Assembly: GCA_028641055.1 (NCBI GenBank)
Contig: CM054062.1
Coordinates: forward strand, 178,394,726-178,458,725
From: Alopecurus myosuroides
Taxonomy: Eukaryota > Streptophyta > Magnoliopsida > Poales > Poaceae
Length of the DNA: 64,000 nucleotides
Reading direction: 5' to 3'
Below the pieces are notes generated by a model that was not told the origin of the DNA, ran no database searches, and saw only the letters and a program-made list of their open reading frames with translations. Position 1 is the first letter of the stretch; each line of letters begins with the position of its first letter. Shown in pieces: positions 10,201-19,665 of this stretch. The position numbers and the translations under genes are program-made.

Positions 10201-11727
10201 AAAAATAAGAACTGAGCAGAGTTTCGTCGGAAAAGGACACTTACACAACTTCAAGTGTACTAACAAACCCAAGAGAGTCTGGGATATCACCGGTGAATTT
10301 ATTTCCATCGAAAAGCCTGCACCAAATATCTCAGGTATCAGAACATCTTTCCGAAAAATCTCTTCTAGTAACAGGCGTTGAAGAACTCACAGATGAATCA
10401 GTGTCATCTCAGGGCTGAAGAGAGCATCTGGGATTGGACCAGACAGCTGGTTCTTGTTGAAGTGACTGCAGAGAACCAGAAACAACATGGTTAGGGATAC
10501 AATCCGGTTTTCATACATGCTTCAGGAACGGTAATGAATGTAAATTTTGTAGAACCTACAAGTGTTTTGTTTTGGTAAGCTTGTCTAGACCCATTCCGCC
10601 GTTTGATGAGATCGGTAAGGAACCGGTGAGTTGATTGTCGGCAACGTCAAACCAATAGAGACTGGAGAGGTTGCCCAGAGAAGCTGGTAATTTTCCGGAG
10701 AACTGATTTGAGTTCAGAGCCCTGAAAAAGAGTTTGATGTCATCGTTATCTGAAACTATACCACAGAGGCACAAATGTGCAGCAGAATATCATCTAATCT
10801 GGTGATTTATTCCTTACATGTAAGACAGTTTGGGAAGACTCCCTAGCTCATCTGGGATGTTTCCATGGAAGCTGCAGCCGGCTAGAATCCTTCAAAACAA
10901 GCGGTGCCAGGCATGAGCATAGTGGCGTCTTTGGAGCCAGGCAGAAACTTAACACAGATCACGTTCAGAGGCGCTTACAGAGTGGTGAGCTGCTTTAAGT
11001 TGCCGATGGTTGGAGTGAGCACACCGCCAAGTTCATTATTGAATGAAAGGTCCCTGCATACGCAACATAATTGCTCATATCATGGTTCGGTGATGCAAGC
11101 ATAGCTGCATGAACAAGAAGTCTTAAGAAAAGATTTAGCTTGACGCTAGCTGTAGCGCTCTGCTGCCACGTACAGTGATTGCAGGTCGGTCAGCTGCCCG
11201 ATGTCCGCAGGTAGAACTCCTTTGATGCCCATGGTTGACACTTTGCTGAAGGACACGGTTGCGTAACAGTGGTAAGCCGACTTGGCAGAGTGTGCAGAAC
11301 TTTCTGTAGCTCTGGTCTGGGGGCACTTACATGGAGATCACTTTGTCGTTGCTGCATGTCACTCCGTCCCACGGCGAAGCACCGCAGGGGTCATCGGACT
11401 GCCCCCACGTCGGCGGCGCGTTCTGCCACTGATCCATCACCGCTCGGAGAACAGAAGCTGCAACCAAATCAGCTCCGCAGTTCATTTCTTACTTGACGTA
11501 ACAAAGGGGAATGAATGGCTGTGTTATGCGTGATACTCACTGTCCTGGCTGTCGGTCACGCCATGGCTTGCTCGCACGCACAACGAGAGCGCCAAGGCCA
11601 CAATGAGAAGCACCTCTCTCAGCATCACCATCCTCGCAGAGCGTGATCCAGGCGCTGCAGCCTCCTCCATGCTAACTGCGTCGAGCTCTGAGGTGTGGTG
11701 AGGTGCGGTTTTAGGTTGCTGAGCCAC
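7234..11727 (-). CDS. LRR receptor-like kinase, HPCA1/At5g49760 type (LRR-VIII-1)
   Basis: Plasma-membrane receptor kinase. Exons, 5' to 3' on the minus strand: 11727-11541, 11457-11331, 11245-11174, 11053-10979, 10889-10818, 10721-10560, 10465-10391, 10316-10245, 10141-10070, 9986-9918, 9803-9729, 9641-9570, 9462-9328, 9238-8766, 8675-8520, 8435-7843, 7752-7234. They sum to 3006 nt, 1001 residues, in frame, all with GT-AG sites. Starts at 11670 or 11631 are also possible; MVMLREVLLIVALALSLC at 11631 is a good signal peptide. LRRs span about residues 95-420, mostly one per 69-75-nt exon. A six-cysteine region lies at 422-579, a transmembrane helix near 590-615, and the kinase at about 655-925. 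The kinase has GYGGYGKVY, IAIKR, HRDVKSSN, DFG and GTLGYLDPEYY, so it is an RD kinase with all catalytic residues. The cysteine pattern resembles the Arabidopsis H2O2 sensor HPCA1. The ligand is unknown. Confidence 0.92.
8990..9150 (-). other. Extracellular cysteine cluster of the receptor kinase
   Basis: In the 1001-residue model, cysteines fall at about 429, 438, 456, 461, 472 and 474, ending in the CGCAYPY motif. HPCA1 (as I recall it) has six cysteines with a close pair, a 10-residue gap and a C-X-C pair. The order is the same here, but the first close pair is C-X4-C instead of C-X2-C. Confidence 0.6.
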
Positions 11728-12917
11728 TCAACAAAAGCTCGGGATCGCAAGGCAACCACCGGCACCACAACCGCAGCCCCATGATGCGGCTCATGACGGG
11801 ACGTGTATTTGCCAAGTTAAAATGATAGTAGGACTGGAAGTTTTTGGAGAGAAAGATACAGGGGGCTGGCTGGAGGCGAAGGTGGTGCCAACGACTTGAC
11901 TTGAAAGCAAGCCAAGCTTAGCTCGAGAGCTGCGAGTGTCCCAGTCCCAGCAAATCCCTCGGTGGCTGGCTGTAGCTCAGCACGCCTAGCTAAGTGGCCG
12001 TCCCAGTACAGGACGTCTCGCTGTCCGCGGAAGGCACCGCGCGAGTGGTCAAAAGGAGGATCGTCGGATCGATACGGCCTGGTGAGCATGCCCCTCGCTC
12101 TACGGCAACTCCTCTCAATACCGAGTCTAGTCGGTAGTAGTGCACTAGTGTGCTGGTGTTTCATGTCATGCTGCTGCTTAATTAAAAGTTTTTTTTTCTC
12201 ATGGGGCCTATAATGGAGATGATGGGAGGAGATTAGTGATGATTAGGGGTGTGACTCAAGGCACGTTAAGAGGGAAATTTGGTGGGGATTAAACAAATTA
12301 ATACTAGTACCCATGATTGATTGACCTTCTTTTGCAGGAACTTTTGCACGGGAAGATGTACGTATATTCAATTTCCTAGTCAAATTAATACCATGGCTTG
12401 ATTAAAAAGGCCATCACAAAAAATACGTTTAAGGCCAGTTTCTTTCCTAGTCAAGATATATGTATATTTTTTTTTTTTGACAATACCCTAGTCAAGATAG
12501 TTGGACTGTGAGTGGCCGATGTAACTCAGTGAAGTGAAAATGAAACCCATCCTGTCATTTTACCGACTGTCCCATGCGTTTAAACAGCCATAATGGTAAT
12601 CTCTGTCGCTGATGATGAAAGGCTATGAACCATGCACGGTAGCAGGATAATTGGTCTGGACCAGGGTAAATTTCATGGCATGATGAGTTTCTTTTGCGGG
12701 AACATTAAGATTACAACTACGAAACTAGATCAAGCTGTTAGCCTGGTTTAAACTTTGGAAAATATCTTGTTACCTGGTGATGAGAGTGTATGGAAGAACC
12801 AAAACACAATCACGAGGTCTTTACGCGGTGCGACTCGTGCCTCTGAGAGATGATGCTCTGAGTGTTGAAAGCAACGTTAATAAGCATACCTATGTCACAC
12901 TCACGAGAAGGCGTGAT
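11728..12917. other. Upstream region of the receptor kinase; no gene seen
   Basis: This region holds the promoter and 5' leader of the minus-strand kinase gene. I could not place a TATA box with confidence. Poly-T runs occur at about 12186 and 12470. ORFs here are short and lack any recognisable motif. Confidence 0.5.
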
Positions 12918-13008
12918 CAAGAGGAACCTCGACAAATAGTATATCTCAATGAACAAGAGGAACCTCGACAAATAGTAGTATATCTCAATGAACAAGAGGA
13001 ACCTCCTC
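12918..13008. repeat. 36/39-bp tandem repeat
   Basis: The unit caagaggaacctcgacaaat... starts at 12918 and 12954 and, truncated, at 12993. The second unit carries an extra tag trinucleotide, so the spacing is 36 then 39 bp, keeping an open frame (EQEEPRQIV-like) on the plus strand. The frame has no start context or homologue I know. Confidence 0.75.
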
Positions 13009-13079
13009 CAGTAGACCTAGACCCGCCGTCTCCATCCCTCACCTTCAGTAGACCTAGACCTAGCCCCTCCTCCCCATAG

Positions 13080-14330
13080 GGCAGGGAAGGTTTTTTTCCC
13101 CAACTTTTGGTGGATGCAGTGCTTCTGAGGCGACGCTGGTGCAGTGGGGGAAATTCCGGTGGCAGCGTGTCTCTCTCGTTGTGGTTCTACTCCGACAGAG
13201 TCATGTGGGATGGCTGGCATGGTGCCCCGGTGGCGGCTCGACTCCGATAGGCATGGAGCTTTGGAGTGGCTAGCCGGATCTGTTGTTCCTTGGGCCCCGC
13301 TTGTGATGGCTGGCGCTTTTTGTTGCGTCGCGACGCTGTAGGGAAGATTCGTGCTGGCATGATGTGGCGAGGGGGGCCGTGGTGGCCGCCGTGACCTAGG
13401 GGCTTCTCGCGGGGCTCCCGGTGACCCATTCGTCCGACATGTGGCGGTGAATCCCTATAGGTTTGGATAAAATAAAACGATGTTTGGCGATGACCCTAGT
13501 AGTCTTTTTCCGCCCAACACGCCGAGCTACCTGTCGTCGGTCATCCTCCATCTGGCTGTAGACGAATTATGAATGTCTCCACTGGCGGTTTCACGGATTA
13601 CCGTAGGTGTTTCTGAATCTCTGGTTTGGATGGGATCTGGCCGCGCACGTCTACAAATTTTAGCCTATGGGGCTTAAGGGGCATGTCGCGAAGCTCCACT
13701 TTTCGATGAAACCATTGGACATATCGATGCTTGCGATTTTCATGGTGTTGGACATGCTGGGAGTGTTAAGACGGTATGATTGGAAGGACAATTTGGCGGA
13801 TGCGGAGTCTTGGTTGCGAGGAAGACATTGCTTCACACATTGTTGTGCGGGCACGGCTGTAGGCGGCTAGTGATTGGTGCTTTGCAGCGACGATCTCGAT
13901 GGGGGGAGGCAGCATTCGGTGAATTTAGTTTTGGTGGTGCTCTTTGAGTGTCGAGACTCGATATCTAGGGTGAAAAATCCGAGGTTTGGACTTCATTGGT
14001 TGTACCTTGCATGGACATTTTCCTTGTTGAAGCCATTGTCTAGAGAGTTCGACGTTTCTCCTGGGTGAAAACTTACGATGTTTGATTGGGCGACGGTGGC
14101 GCTTGTCCACTGTGCCCTTCTTGGAGGAGTAAATTTTTGATAACCTCTCTTGTATTCTTGTGTGTTGTATCGGTAGTTTGGGTCCGGTTGCTATGAGTGA
14201 TTGATCCGGGTGGCGTGGTATTTTTTAACTTGAGCATCCTTGGGGCTATGTGTAATTGGTATCTTTTTTATATTAGTATATTCTCTTTGTCAAATATAAA
14301 AAGAGGAGACGTGAACTCAATGAAAAAGCA
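13080..14330. other. Unclassified repeat-like region, possible LINE 3' end
   Basis: G-rich, short broken ORFs on both strands, no protein motif recognised. The last part (about 14150-14310: tggtatcttttttatattag, then ttctctttgtcaaatataaa) resembles the 3' tails of grass non-LTR elements. There is no poly-A tail or target duplication to support this, so it remains a guess. Confidence 0.25.
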
Positions 14331-14343
14331 CTAGTACAAAATA

Positions 14344-14586
14344 CTCTATGTCCCATAATATAAGACACCCTTTAATTTCATGGGTCAACGATGTCCAACT
14401 TTGACCATGATTTATCCTTATAATATGTCCACAAAATTAGTATAACGAGATATAAAATGAAAGAATTTTATAAGAAGAATCCATGGTACTTTTCCAATCC
14501 ATATAATTTTTATATATTGGTGGTCAAAATCGAGCATCAAAGACTAGCATAAAAATAGCGCGTCTTGTATTTTGGGATTGGGGGAG
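14344..14586. mobile_element. Stowaway-type MITE
   Basis: About 243 bp between TA dinucleotides (14342-14343 and 14587-14588). The left end ctctatgtcccataatataa and right end ttgtattttgggattggggg are imperfect inverted repeats of the common grass consensus for Stowaway elements (CTCCCTCCGTCCCATAATAT). Degenerate and therefore old. Confidence 0.8.
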
Positions 14587-14599
14587 TAGAGTATTAGAG

Positions 14600-14885
14600 C
14601 AGGTTTGCTTTTCTACGGGTGACCGGAGGGACGGTTAATCTTACCCTCGGCAAGTATTTGCCCTCGTCTCCGTGTTTCCTTTCTTCCTTCCTTTCTGTTT
14701 AATTTTCCTGGTGGGAACCACCCACATGCAGTGTGTGGACGTAGCAACTTTCTTTCCTCTCTACGCGATGTACATGCATGCAAAGTGCGGAAAAGGAAAT
14801 TAATGTTACCTGTAGTTACTCTAACTGGAAAATATATGTCCGAATATTAACCTGTCAACCGGTCACCCGTAAGCTAGCCCTGCCC
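14600..14885. mobile_element. Mutator-like MITE with 9-bp target duplication
   Basis: A 286-bp segment flanked by the identical 9-mer GTATTAGAG at 14591-14599 and 14886-14894. Inner inverted repeats include acgggtgaccgg at the left and ccggtcacccgt at the right, and the outermost bases match imperfectly. A 9-bp duplication with inverted ends is the hallmark of Mutator-like elements. No coding capacity. Confidence 0.7.
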
Positions 14886-14894
14886 GTATTAGAG

Positions 14895-15425
14895 GCACTT
14901 ATTATAGACGTTTGAACCGGTGAAAAAAAGAAGAGGCTCCCAAAGCGGGTTCTCTAAAAAACCTGCCTCCAAAGAGAAAAAAAAGGCTCTTATACTATTG
15001 TTTTCGGGGTGGATAAAATTTGAAGGTCTCCTATAATCAGCCAGTCGGCCGTGAAAATTGTTAGATGTATACCCTAGAGACAACAAATGATTATTATATA
15101 TTTGTTTCATAATTAATAATAATGTTTTTATGCTATAATTGTTGTGATTTCTGGACGTGGGATTTATAGGAAAACCCACACGCATGTATAGAAACATATT
15201 TATTCTTTTCCTTTCTCTGTTCTCTTAGACAAACTCATTAATGCCCAACGACTCGTGATTTCTCGTACCATCTGACGGGATCCAGAGGTCCCATATGGGT
15301 TAGAGGCGGGGTGTAAACTTGGTTGCCTCTGTCGTGTAAGGCGGAAATTTAATAATCCCACCTCCAATGAAAAATGATCGTACCATGAGAGGCGTGCCAT
15401 TTTTTAAAACCATCTGAGGGGCGTG
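14895..15425. other. Intergenic with a truncated copia LTR start at about 15062
   Basis: 15062-15200 (tgttagatgtataccctaga...) parallels the beginning of the LTR at 15426 and looks like a truncated relative of it. 15200-15420 has no clear identity. No gene. Confidence 0.45.
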
Positions 15426-16908
15426 TGTTGGATGTATGCCCAAAAGGCAATAATATTTATACATTTGGTTCATAATTATGATTTATATTACTATGCTATA
15501 ACTGATGTGGTTCCTGAATATGAGATTCAGAGGAAAACTCACGCTCACGTGTGGTAACATGAACACAGGAAACAAACCCAGTCTTTCCTTTTACGACTAA
15601 TTCATTGGATGTTTGGTGACTATGTTTTCCTGGTCATCGGACATTGATTTTGTCAACATCAATGAATATCATATTGTTGGAAGGGAACAATATGGCTGGG
15701 TATTCCATAATTAGATTGATATGCTAAGAGATTCCACTAAGAAATCTTTGTCCTTAGAATTATATAACATCACGGTTATTTCAATCCTTTGACCATGAGG
15801 TTATCTTGATAATATATTATGGAGATTTTATTTTGGTGCTATCAAGGGTCGCACCATAAACTGGGTGAACTTAAACGTAGTTATTAGGCAATTCTAAAAG
15901 AGTATGTTATCTTGATGTTCTGAGATGGGAATTACTCCTTCGTAAAAAGAGAGATACATACCTGGGCCCACTCGGTATTCTTGGTATCCAAAAGTTCTGC
16001 AGACAGTGCATGATGATGCTACATCGTGTGGGATATCATAATACAGTACTGGGAAAGAGGAAACTTACCGGATAACAAGACGAGATAAAGGTATTTGTGA
16101 ACCAGAGATTGTTTCACAGGCAATACCGGAATCAATAGTCTCGTATAAATTTGGTATCATGAGTAATGGGAGATTTGTATAATAACCAACAAGTTCAGCA
16201 GTTCATTCGTATAGTATGTGGCAGTAAGTATGGGTGTCCACAACCCAACTATTGACTATTGAAAAGGAAAGAGTTTCCAATTTCATGTCCACACACTATC
16301 GAACCTCTAGGGGGAACACACTTAAGTTTGGGCTTATTTTTGTGTATATTGGTAGGTCCGGATCAACTAGGATTATCACTAGAATGTTGTTTCTGCATGA
16401 TAGAAATATTTATATATCAGAGAGCAATTATAACGAGGGCATGAGATGTCCCAGAGTGATAGAAACAGTTTATGTTACTACCGGAATTTATTCCGGAGTC
16501 ATTATAAAAGAGAAAAAGAGGATGCATGATTTATGGAGCAAATGCAGGGGTATGAGATTTCTCGGGATGTTGGAAATGTTTTTCTAACATCTTTAGATAA
16601 TATCGATGATTTTATCTATTGGGGTAACATGGTTCTAGAAGAGTTCTGGGGGACTTTCCTTATATGGAAGCAGTGCCAGGGGTGCAAAACCTGAATTTAG
16701 GGTATGCCAGATGGGTCCCATGGTCTCATAGAGTGCACAAAGTTTTCATAGTATTTTTCTTGAATTTATTTGAGAAATAAATGAGAGACGAAAAGGGAAA
16801 AAAAGGAGTGGAGTCCAATCCGAAACCTCCTAGGAGGTGGGATGCGGCCAAGCCTAGGAGGGGGAAACCGAACCTCTCTTCCTATGACAGGTGCCCTCCT
16901 TGTCCCAG

Positions 16909-16916
16909 TATATAAT
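16909..16916 (+). promoter_or_regulatory. TATA box of the degenerate LTR
   Basis: The sequence tatataat follows tgtcccag and precedes a C-rich leader, the typical layout for a copia LTR promoter in grasses. Confidence 0.5.
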
Positions 16917-16969
16917 CCCCACCCCTCCTCCTCCTTGAGACATAACAATTGAGCCTTTTGGCCTCTCTC

Positions 16970-17295
16970 TTTCTCTAGAAGAATTAGAGGACTAATTAGA
17001 ACTTCTAATTAAAGCACTTCTAATTGATTACATGTCTCTCTAATAATTAGAAGAAATAATTAGAGCATCTAATTAGAGTATTTCTAATAGGATTAAAACT
17101 TCTCTAGTAATTAGAAAGACTAATTAGAGCAATCTAATTATAGCCCTTCTAATTGGTTTAGAGATCTTCTAATCAGGATTAGAGTCTCCTCTAATTGGAT
17201 TAGAGCTTCCTCTAATAGAATTAGAGCTTCTTCTAATTAGGCTGAGGTGATCATCTCCCAATTAGACCTACCTTCTAATTAGTTTCTCTCTCATG
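16970..17295. repeat. Imperfect array of TAATTAGA motifs
   Basis: About 15-20 occurrences of ctaatta/taattag/attagag separated by short variable spacers, alternating on both strands (ttctaattagag, taattagaagaa). Units are irregular in length (about 15-30 bp), and the core TCTAATTAGA is palindromic. It lies inside the copia-like LTR, downstream of its TATA box. Confidence 0.7.
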
Positions 17296-17625
17296 TGTTG
17301 AGAACTCCACATTCATATACAGATGCAATGTCAAGTCCTGAATGGCGAAGCGCTGTAGTATTTGCCCCGACGTATGTGTGCATACTCTCACAGGGGTAAC
17401 ATGTGAGACCCTAAGTCTACTGGATCAAAGTGTTGGATACGGGGACTCGACAACATCCTCACCCATAGAGCTGTGCGTGAGGATCTTTTACACGCTTCAT
17501 CGACACCTCTTCCGCTTCAACGGTGTTTGGTACACGATCTCAAAACTAGATATTGGAATTTATATTCACTTGTATCTGCATTGCATGATCTTGGCGGTTG
17601 CGTAGTAGTTTGGCAAAAAAAATCC

Positions 17626-17777
17626 CATTGTGCAACCTAGCAGTGTGTTTCCCAGCCGGCCCGTGAAACTGGCTCTGGTCGGCTAGATTATCAGTAACTC
17701 TAGCGCCAAGCCGGATGGGAAAACCGGCTGAGGCCTATGGACAGAAACCGACCGAGATTCTAGGTTTTGTACCAGTG
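17626..17777 (-). mobile_element. CACTA-like terminal fragment
   Basis: Read on the minus strand, the segment starts CACTGGTACAAAACC and continues with short repeats of a CCGGTTT/CCGGC type (gccgg and ccggct occur several times). Both features are typical of the subterminal zone of grass CACTA elements. The opposite end was not found. Confidence 0.45.
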
Positions 17778-18339
17778 AAGTTAAGAAACTGAAAGAGCAT
17801 GGTTCTGTCATGTATGATTTTTTAATCCATGAAAATATTTATGGACTAATGTTTGAATTGAGATACTCTTGTAGATGTGTACATAGGCAATTCTTGAACT
17901 CCATATGTTGGATTGAAGCTTGATGTCATGCAGATAATGATATGAAATGTGTATTTGGAATCAAGATCATTGATTTTCATGGATATATTTGATATGATCA
18001 AGAAGAAGATTGTATGATGACCAAGATCTATTCAAGGGGTTATCCAAAGAATAATGGTCGCGTATAGAGTTGATCATATAACAAGTACTTCTTGAAGAAG
18101 AATATTGTGTGAGCATTCATGTTTACCTTCAAGACATCATCATAATCAAAACAAGAAGAAAAGATACAATTTTGACCAAGATAAAGTGTGAAGGTGGATT
18201 CAAGTTGATCAATACACAAAGCAATTGTCCATATACCTTTGTGAACTAATCCATGATATATCTATGTGGTGCTTCTATGTGGGGTTTTGGTATCTTTTCA
18301 TGGGCATACATCAAAAGGGAGATTTCATATAGCCCTTGA
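17778..18339. other. Repeat-like DNA, no gene seen
   Basis: AT-rich and rich in agaagaag/gatcaag words, resembling 3' internal or LTR sequence of a copia element on the plus strand (for example catcaaaagggagatttcat at 18309). It does not match the LTR at 22107-23351, so it is not the missing LTR of the neighbouring copia. Confidence 0.35.
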
Positions 18340-19467
18340 TCAAATAAAAGCACTTACAAACGAATACACGGAAGTAGGAGACGTTGGGCTTGTTGCCGGT
18401 GAGGATCTCATACTAAATCTTGTCCAAGCCCTTGCGGATGTAGAGGCGGTTAGAGGAGTGGCATGTGGTGGATATGGCCTCGACCCATAAATATTGGGGA
18501 GAAGAATACTCCGCCAACATGGTCCTTGCCATATCCAAGAGAGTGCGATTCTTCCTTTCGGCAACACCATTTTGTTGAGGAGTGTAAGTTGCGGAGTATT
18601 GATGACGAATGCCCTCTTCACTAAATAATTCATTCAAAGTGTAGTTCTTGAACTCTGAACCATTGTCACTCCTAATAGCCATGATTTGCACATTGTGTTG
18701 ACGTTTCACTTGGTTGGAGAAGTAGATGATGGTTTGTTGAGTCTCACTCTTGCACATGAAGAAAGAAACCCAAGTGTATCTTGAATAGTCATCGACAATC
18801 ACCAAGCAATACTTCTTGCCACCAAGACTTGCCTCGGGCACGGCACCAAAGAGATCAACATGCTCTTTGATGAAATAATAGTATTGGCCTTGTGCGAGAT
18901 ATCATGCATCTTTCCTTCAACACACGACCTACAAACGCGATCTTTGGAAAAGGAAACATTTTCTTTTAGTCCGACAATAAGGCCACCTTTGTGAAGACTT
19001 TGCGAAGTTCTCATGTTGACATGGGATAAGCGGCGATGCCACAACCACCCCACATCCACCTTTCCGAAAAGACACATTGCTTGAGAGTTGTTAGACTTCG
19101 AAAAGTCCACCACGAACAACTCATTTTCAACATGTCCCACGTATGCAACGTCAAGAGTCTTGCTCCTCAAAAGGACCACAATATCAGGATCAAAGAAGAC
19201 GGAGAAACCCATCTTCCCTAATGAACGAACTGAAAGTAAATTGTAACCAAGGGATTCAACAAGCATGCCGTCCACGATAGTGATATCAGGAGCAATCACA
19301 ACCTTGCCAAACCCCGTTACCTTAGACTTGGACTTGTCTCCATAACTGACGGTTGCTTGAATGTCATTTGGGCGCAACTCTGTCACAAGTTCTTTGCTTC
19401 CGTTCATATGACTAGTGCATCCACTATCAATTATCCATTTAGACCCACCGGAAGTATAGTCCTGCAA
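18340..19467 (-). pseudogene. Copia pol: protease, GAG-pre-integrase and integrase, truncated
   Basis: The protease motif WIIDSGCTSHM lies near 19430 (catalytic DSG). The GAG-pre-integrase block WLWHRRLSHVNM with a downstream CRSCVEGK (zinc-type H-H-C-C) is near 18920-19060. Integrase core motifs follow: IVDDYSRYTWV with its Asp, IRSDNGSEFKN with the second Asp, and QQNGVAERKNRTLLDMAR with the Glu. A frameshift near 18870 separates the zinc domain from the core. After LYIRKGLDKIS the frame shifts again and the conserved sequence stops, so RT and RNase H are absent. It cannot make a functional polymerase. Confidence 0.88.
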
Positions 19468-19665
19468 GAGATCATTTACTAGAGTTAGGACCCGAGGAGG
19501 GTCCCTTCATGTTAGCAACAAGGGTCTTTGGAACCCAAATGGTATAGTCAATGTAACCCTCAATAGGACCAACATATTTAGCTTGCACAACACCATAATA
19601 TTCAATATATAAGAAATGGTGTGGGTTGTTAGTTCCCGTGGAAATGCTACGAGTAGTGTTGTCCC

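Larger units (their letters stand above)
15426..17620 (+). mobile_element. Degenerate copia-type LTR (Angela/BARE-like)
   Basis: Starts tgttggatgtatgcccaaaa, close to the start of Triticeae Angela/WIS/BARE LTRs. It has an LTR-like promoter with a TATA box near 16910 after a CT-rich block, and a late segment (cttggcggttgcgtagtagt) resembling the end of those LTRs. No internal domain follows, so this is a solo or truncated LTR. The exact right border and target duplication could not be found. Open frames at 16234-16587 are incidental. Confidence 0.55.

Noticed and set aside
16234..16587. ORF of 117 codons
   Set aside because: Inside the degenerate LTR, no recognised domain, no good start context.
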